From Nematostella vectensis (taxonomy: Eukaryota; Cnidaria; Anthozoa; Actiniaria; Edwardsiidae), in the NCBI RefSeq assembly GCF_932526225.1, contig NC_064048.1:12221665-12285664 (forward strand): 64,000 bases of DNA, in the 5' to 3' direction. The notes below the pieces were generated by a model. It was not told where the DNA came from. It saw only the letters and a program-made list of their open reading frames with translations, and did not search any database. The position numbers and the translations under genes are program-made. Positions within the stretch are counted from its first letter, which is position 1. Each line of letters starts with the position of its first letter. Of this stretch, positions 61,735 to 64,000 are shown piece by piece.

Positions 61735-62345
61735 CTAAAGTGGTGTGGTAGTGAGGTGGGTGTAATCGTATGGTATGGTGATGTTGGAGGGTGATGGTGA
61801 GGGATGGCTAGTAAGGTAATGTGGAGTGGAGATGGTAGTAATGTAATTACGGTGGGGAGGTGGATAGGTTAGACTAGTAGGTGGTGGAGGGTGGTTAAAA
61901 GATAAAGTGGGACTTTAGAATAGGTTGTGGTAGTGTGGTTGGTAGGTGAAATAATAATAATAATAGTAATAATAGTAATAATAATATGGTGTGGTAGGGA
62001 GATGGTTAATGGCTGTGTTGGTGGTGAAAAAATTTTTTTGGTACGGTGTATAGGTGAGAGTGGTGGTGAGGGGGATGTGGAGTAGATAAGGCTTTTAATT
62101 TAGCTTGATGGGTCTATGTGATTTGAAATGGTGGTGGTGCGGAGGACGGTTTAAAATATATGAGGTTATGGTGTACATATGGTAGTGTGTGGTGGGTAGG
62201 TGAAAAAGAAAAAATTAGTAATAATATGGTGTGGTATGGAGATGGCTAATGGCTGTGTTGGTGGGGGAAAATTGGTATGGTGTATAGGTAAGAGTGGTGG
62301 TGGGTGAGATGTGGAGTAGGTGTAGTTGTGGGAACTATTAGGTAT
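61735..62345 (+). repeat. GT/GGT-rich low-complexity region with an internal ~105-bp duplication
   Basis: Strongly G/T-biased strand with few C bases. The block ATATGGTGTGGTAGGGAGATGG...GTGAGAGTGGTGG (about 61983-62068) recurs at about 62223-62302, each preceded by AATAATAAT or AGTAATA. No gene is supported. Confidence 0.7.
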
Positions 62346-62741
62346 GAAATAGTATATCATGACCATTACTATGACAATATGGAGTATGAATCTAATGCCT
62401 AAATGATGTAAAAAATGAACAGGAAATATGTCCAAAAGGTGTACAAAAAACCACCAAAAATAATAGAATAGTTTCTATTACAGCGAAAGTAATTGTAAAA
62501 TAAATTGTAGCGCAGAAATATTATAAGAAATAATATTATGAGACTAAAGAAAACAAGAAAACTAACTTTTCAGGGTAAAGAATAGAACGGAAGTGACGTA
62601 GCACTTATGCATATTCGGTAAGTTAATTATGCGACCAAATTTAGAAAGAACAAACGCTTTGACACAAGCCGATGCGTTACCATGAAAGAGATAAGTTCAC
62701 GTAAATGATGCGAATTTGCACGGAAAATATGTGTATTGATG

Positions 62742-64000
62742 CAGACCTCCCAAGTGACCCGCATCTGGCGGGTCAGACCCGCAAATTAACCACCAAACCC
62801 GCGGACCCGCCAGCATAATAAAAAACCCGCTTATGTGAAAATTTTTTTGATGAAATCTTTTTCCCTCCGTGACACGGTGTTACCGTGTATATCAATCGAA
62901 CGAAACCGCAAACAGCTGTTCCAGAATAATTTTAGCAAAACGAAAACGTCACTGAGACCCTCTTGTATCAAGCCGTTTGATTGGCTAATGTCAGAAGGAC
63001 TGTCGCTAAGAGGCACTGTGGCTAATGAAGAGTCAGAGCCAACCAGGAAAGCTTTTTTAAATGCTGTATTTGGCGGAAACACATTGCTTTGTAACTTTTT
63101 TACGCTAGTTTCACACATGTGTTTAGTCTCTTAATATTTGCAGGTATTTTGACGTTTTTTTCCAATTTTCCACAACTTCATAAGTCTAGAATCTGTTAAT
63201 ATAAAGTTGATAACTAAAGTTGACAATGTCTGATAGAATAAAAGAAGGGTCAAGTAGATCCAGTGTCAGTAGTGAGTGCGATCGTGATGTAGACTTTGAG
63301 GTTATTGACTCCGACATTGCTGAAATTGAAGATAATGATTATGCTGACCCTAGTAAATCACCACCGAAGAAGAAAAAAAGGTTGCATTCCAAAACGGTTT
63401 TTAATCGCGAATGGTCACGGCTGTTTCCTTGTATCCAGAGTGTGAAAGGCCAGCCACATAAAGCACACTGCACGGTTAGTATAATAACATACAGGCGGCA
63501 GTAGTAAACATAGAATCTACTATTTACTCTAGATCTATTACAATGTCAATTATGGTCAGGTCTGTTATAGGCCTGTCAGAGTGTCAAAGCATATATCTAC
63601 ATGTAGATCTATATATATCTTAAATTTATAATTTATAAATAAACATTTATGTTTATAGACCTGCAAAAGTAGATCTAATATTATACAGAAATATACAACA
63701 TGTAAAATAAAAAATCCAGTACAATATTCCTATAGACAGGTCTTTTGAAATGAAATAATTGCTATATGTCTTTACATAATATTTATGCAAATCAGTGATA
63801 AAACTCTGAATCTACACTGAAGATGCAAGCTCTTTCATTATGAACATTAAGTGTAAAAGTGATATTATAATATGTGGAATATATTTTTCAAACAGGGACA
63901 TTCACAGGTAGAAAGAAAGGTTATTTTTTTTTTGCTATTTCTGTGTCAAGAATTTCTTTCTGTATTTTTCTCATTTTATAAATATATAATAATATGTACC
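62742..64000 (+). mobile_element. Probable start of a hAT-type DNA transposon running off the right edge
   Basis: CAGACCTCCCAAGTGACCCG opens at 62742, then GCATCTGGCGGGTCAGACCC and more CCCGC-rich inverted words, resembling termini known from animal hAT elements starting CAG. About 480 bp downstream begins a coding exon with a hAT-like N-terminus (63226). The other end and the transposase catalytic region would lie outside the window. Left-end resemblance is from memory of the family, so this call is moderate. Confidence 0.45.
63226..63474 (+). CDS. First exon of a hAT-transposase-like or derived zinc-finger protein (partial)
   Basis: ATG at 63226 (ACAATGTCT), 83 codons in phase 0 up to a GTTAGT donor after 63474. 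The N-terminus is acidic and Ser-rich (DFEVIDSDIAEIEDNDYADP), followed by a basic nuclear-localisation-like PPKKKKR, then FNREWSRLFPCIQSVKGQPH and KAHCT. This last pattern (aromatic-Trp-Phe-Pro, then Cys) resembles the start of the BED/TTF-like zinc finger of hAT transposases and their domesticated relatives. The remaining exons are not in the window. Reading past the donor reaches a stop after about ten codons. Confidence 0.5.

Noticed and set aside
62831-63134. 95-99-codon frames on both strands
   Set aside because: Overlapping frames of similar length with no domain; they lie between the putative transposon end and its first exon.

Overview
The window looks like nuclear DNA of an invertebrate animal, most likely an anthozoan cnidarian (inference). 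It is AT-rich, has multi-exon genes with GT/AG introns, carries animal-specific families (NMDA receptor, sperm/cilia SHIPPO protein, metazoan ROCO protein) and is very rich in micro-, mini- and megasatellites and DNA transposon remnants. Four protein genes can be reconstructed by matching splice sites, phases and family motifs. Left edge to 8493 (+): the C-terminal part of a membrane-anchored histidine acid phosphatase (ACP2/ACP3-like, 7 exons visible). 26005-31439 (-): an ODF3/CIMAP1-like SHIPPO-repeat protein with two alternative first exons and three shared exons. 35060-46166 (+): a complete 15-exon GluN1-type (GRIN1-like) NMDA receptor subunit, predicted at 906 aa. 50135-56290 (+): a Roc-COR (ROCO) gene broken by a tandem expansion inside its GTPase domain, three frameshifts and in-frame stops. 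The right part holds a Ty3/gypsy integrase remnant (58515-59190) and, at the edge, the start of a probable hAT-type transposon or hAT-derived gene (62742 onward). Between the genes lie a 1.52-kb tandem array of 7.7 copies (8703-20313), a 50-bp minisatellite of about 49 copies (22200-24637) and several small transposons, one with a perfect 44-bp inverted repeat and a 10-bp target duplication (31951-32677). The most striking pattern is that local tandem duplications repeatedly contain exon-intron boundaries. The end of ACP exon 2 plus its donor, the end of GRIN1 exon 14 plus its donor, the start of GRIN1 exon 2 plus its acceptor, the start of the last ODF3 exon plus its acceptor, and a piece of the ODF3 third coding exon with its acceptor have all been copied into the adjoining intron, giving ladders of decoy splice sites. 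In the ROCO gene the amplified unit is itself coding sequence of the Roc switch II region and carries an acceptor-like tract. The unrelated 50-bp minisatellite carries a consensus donor in nearly every unit. The genes share no evident pathway; they are independent neighbours in a repeat-rich region.
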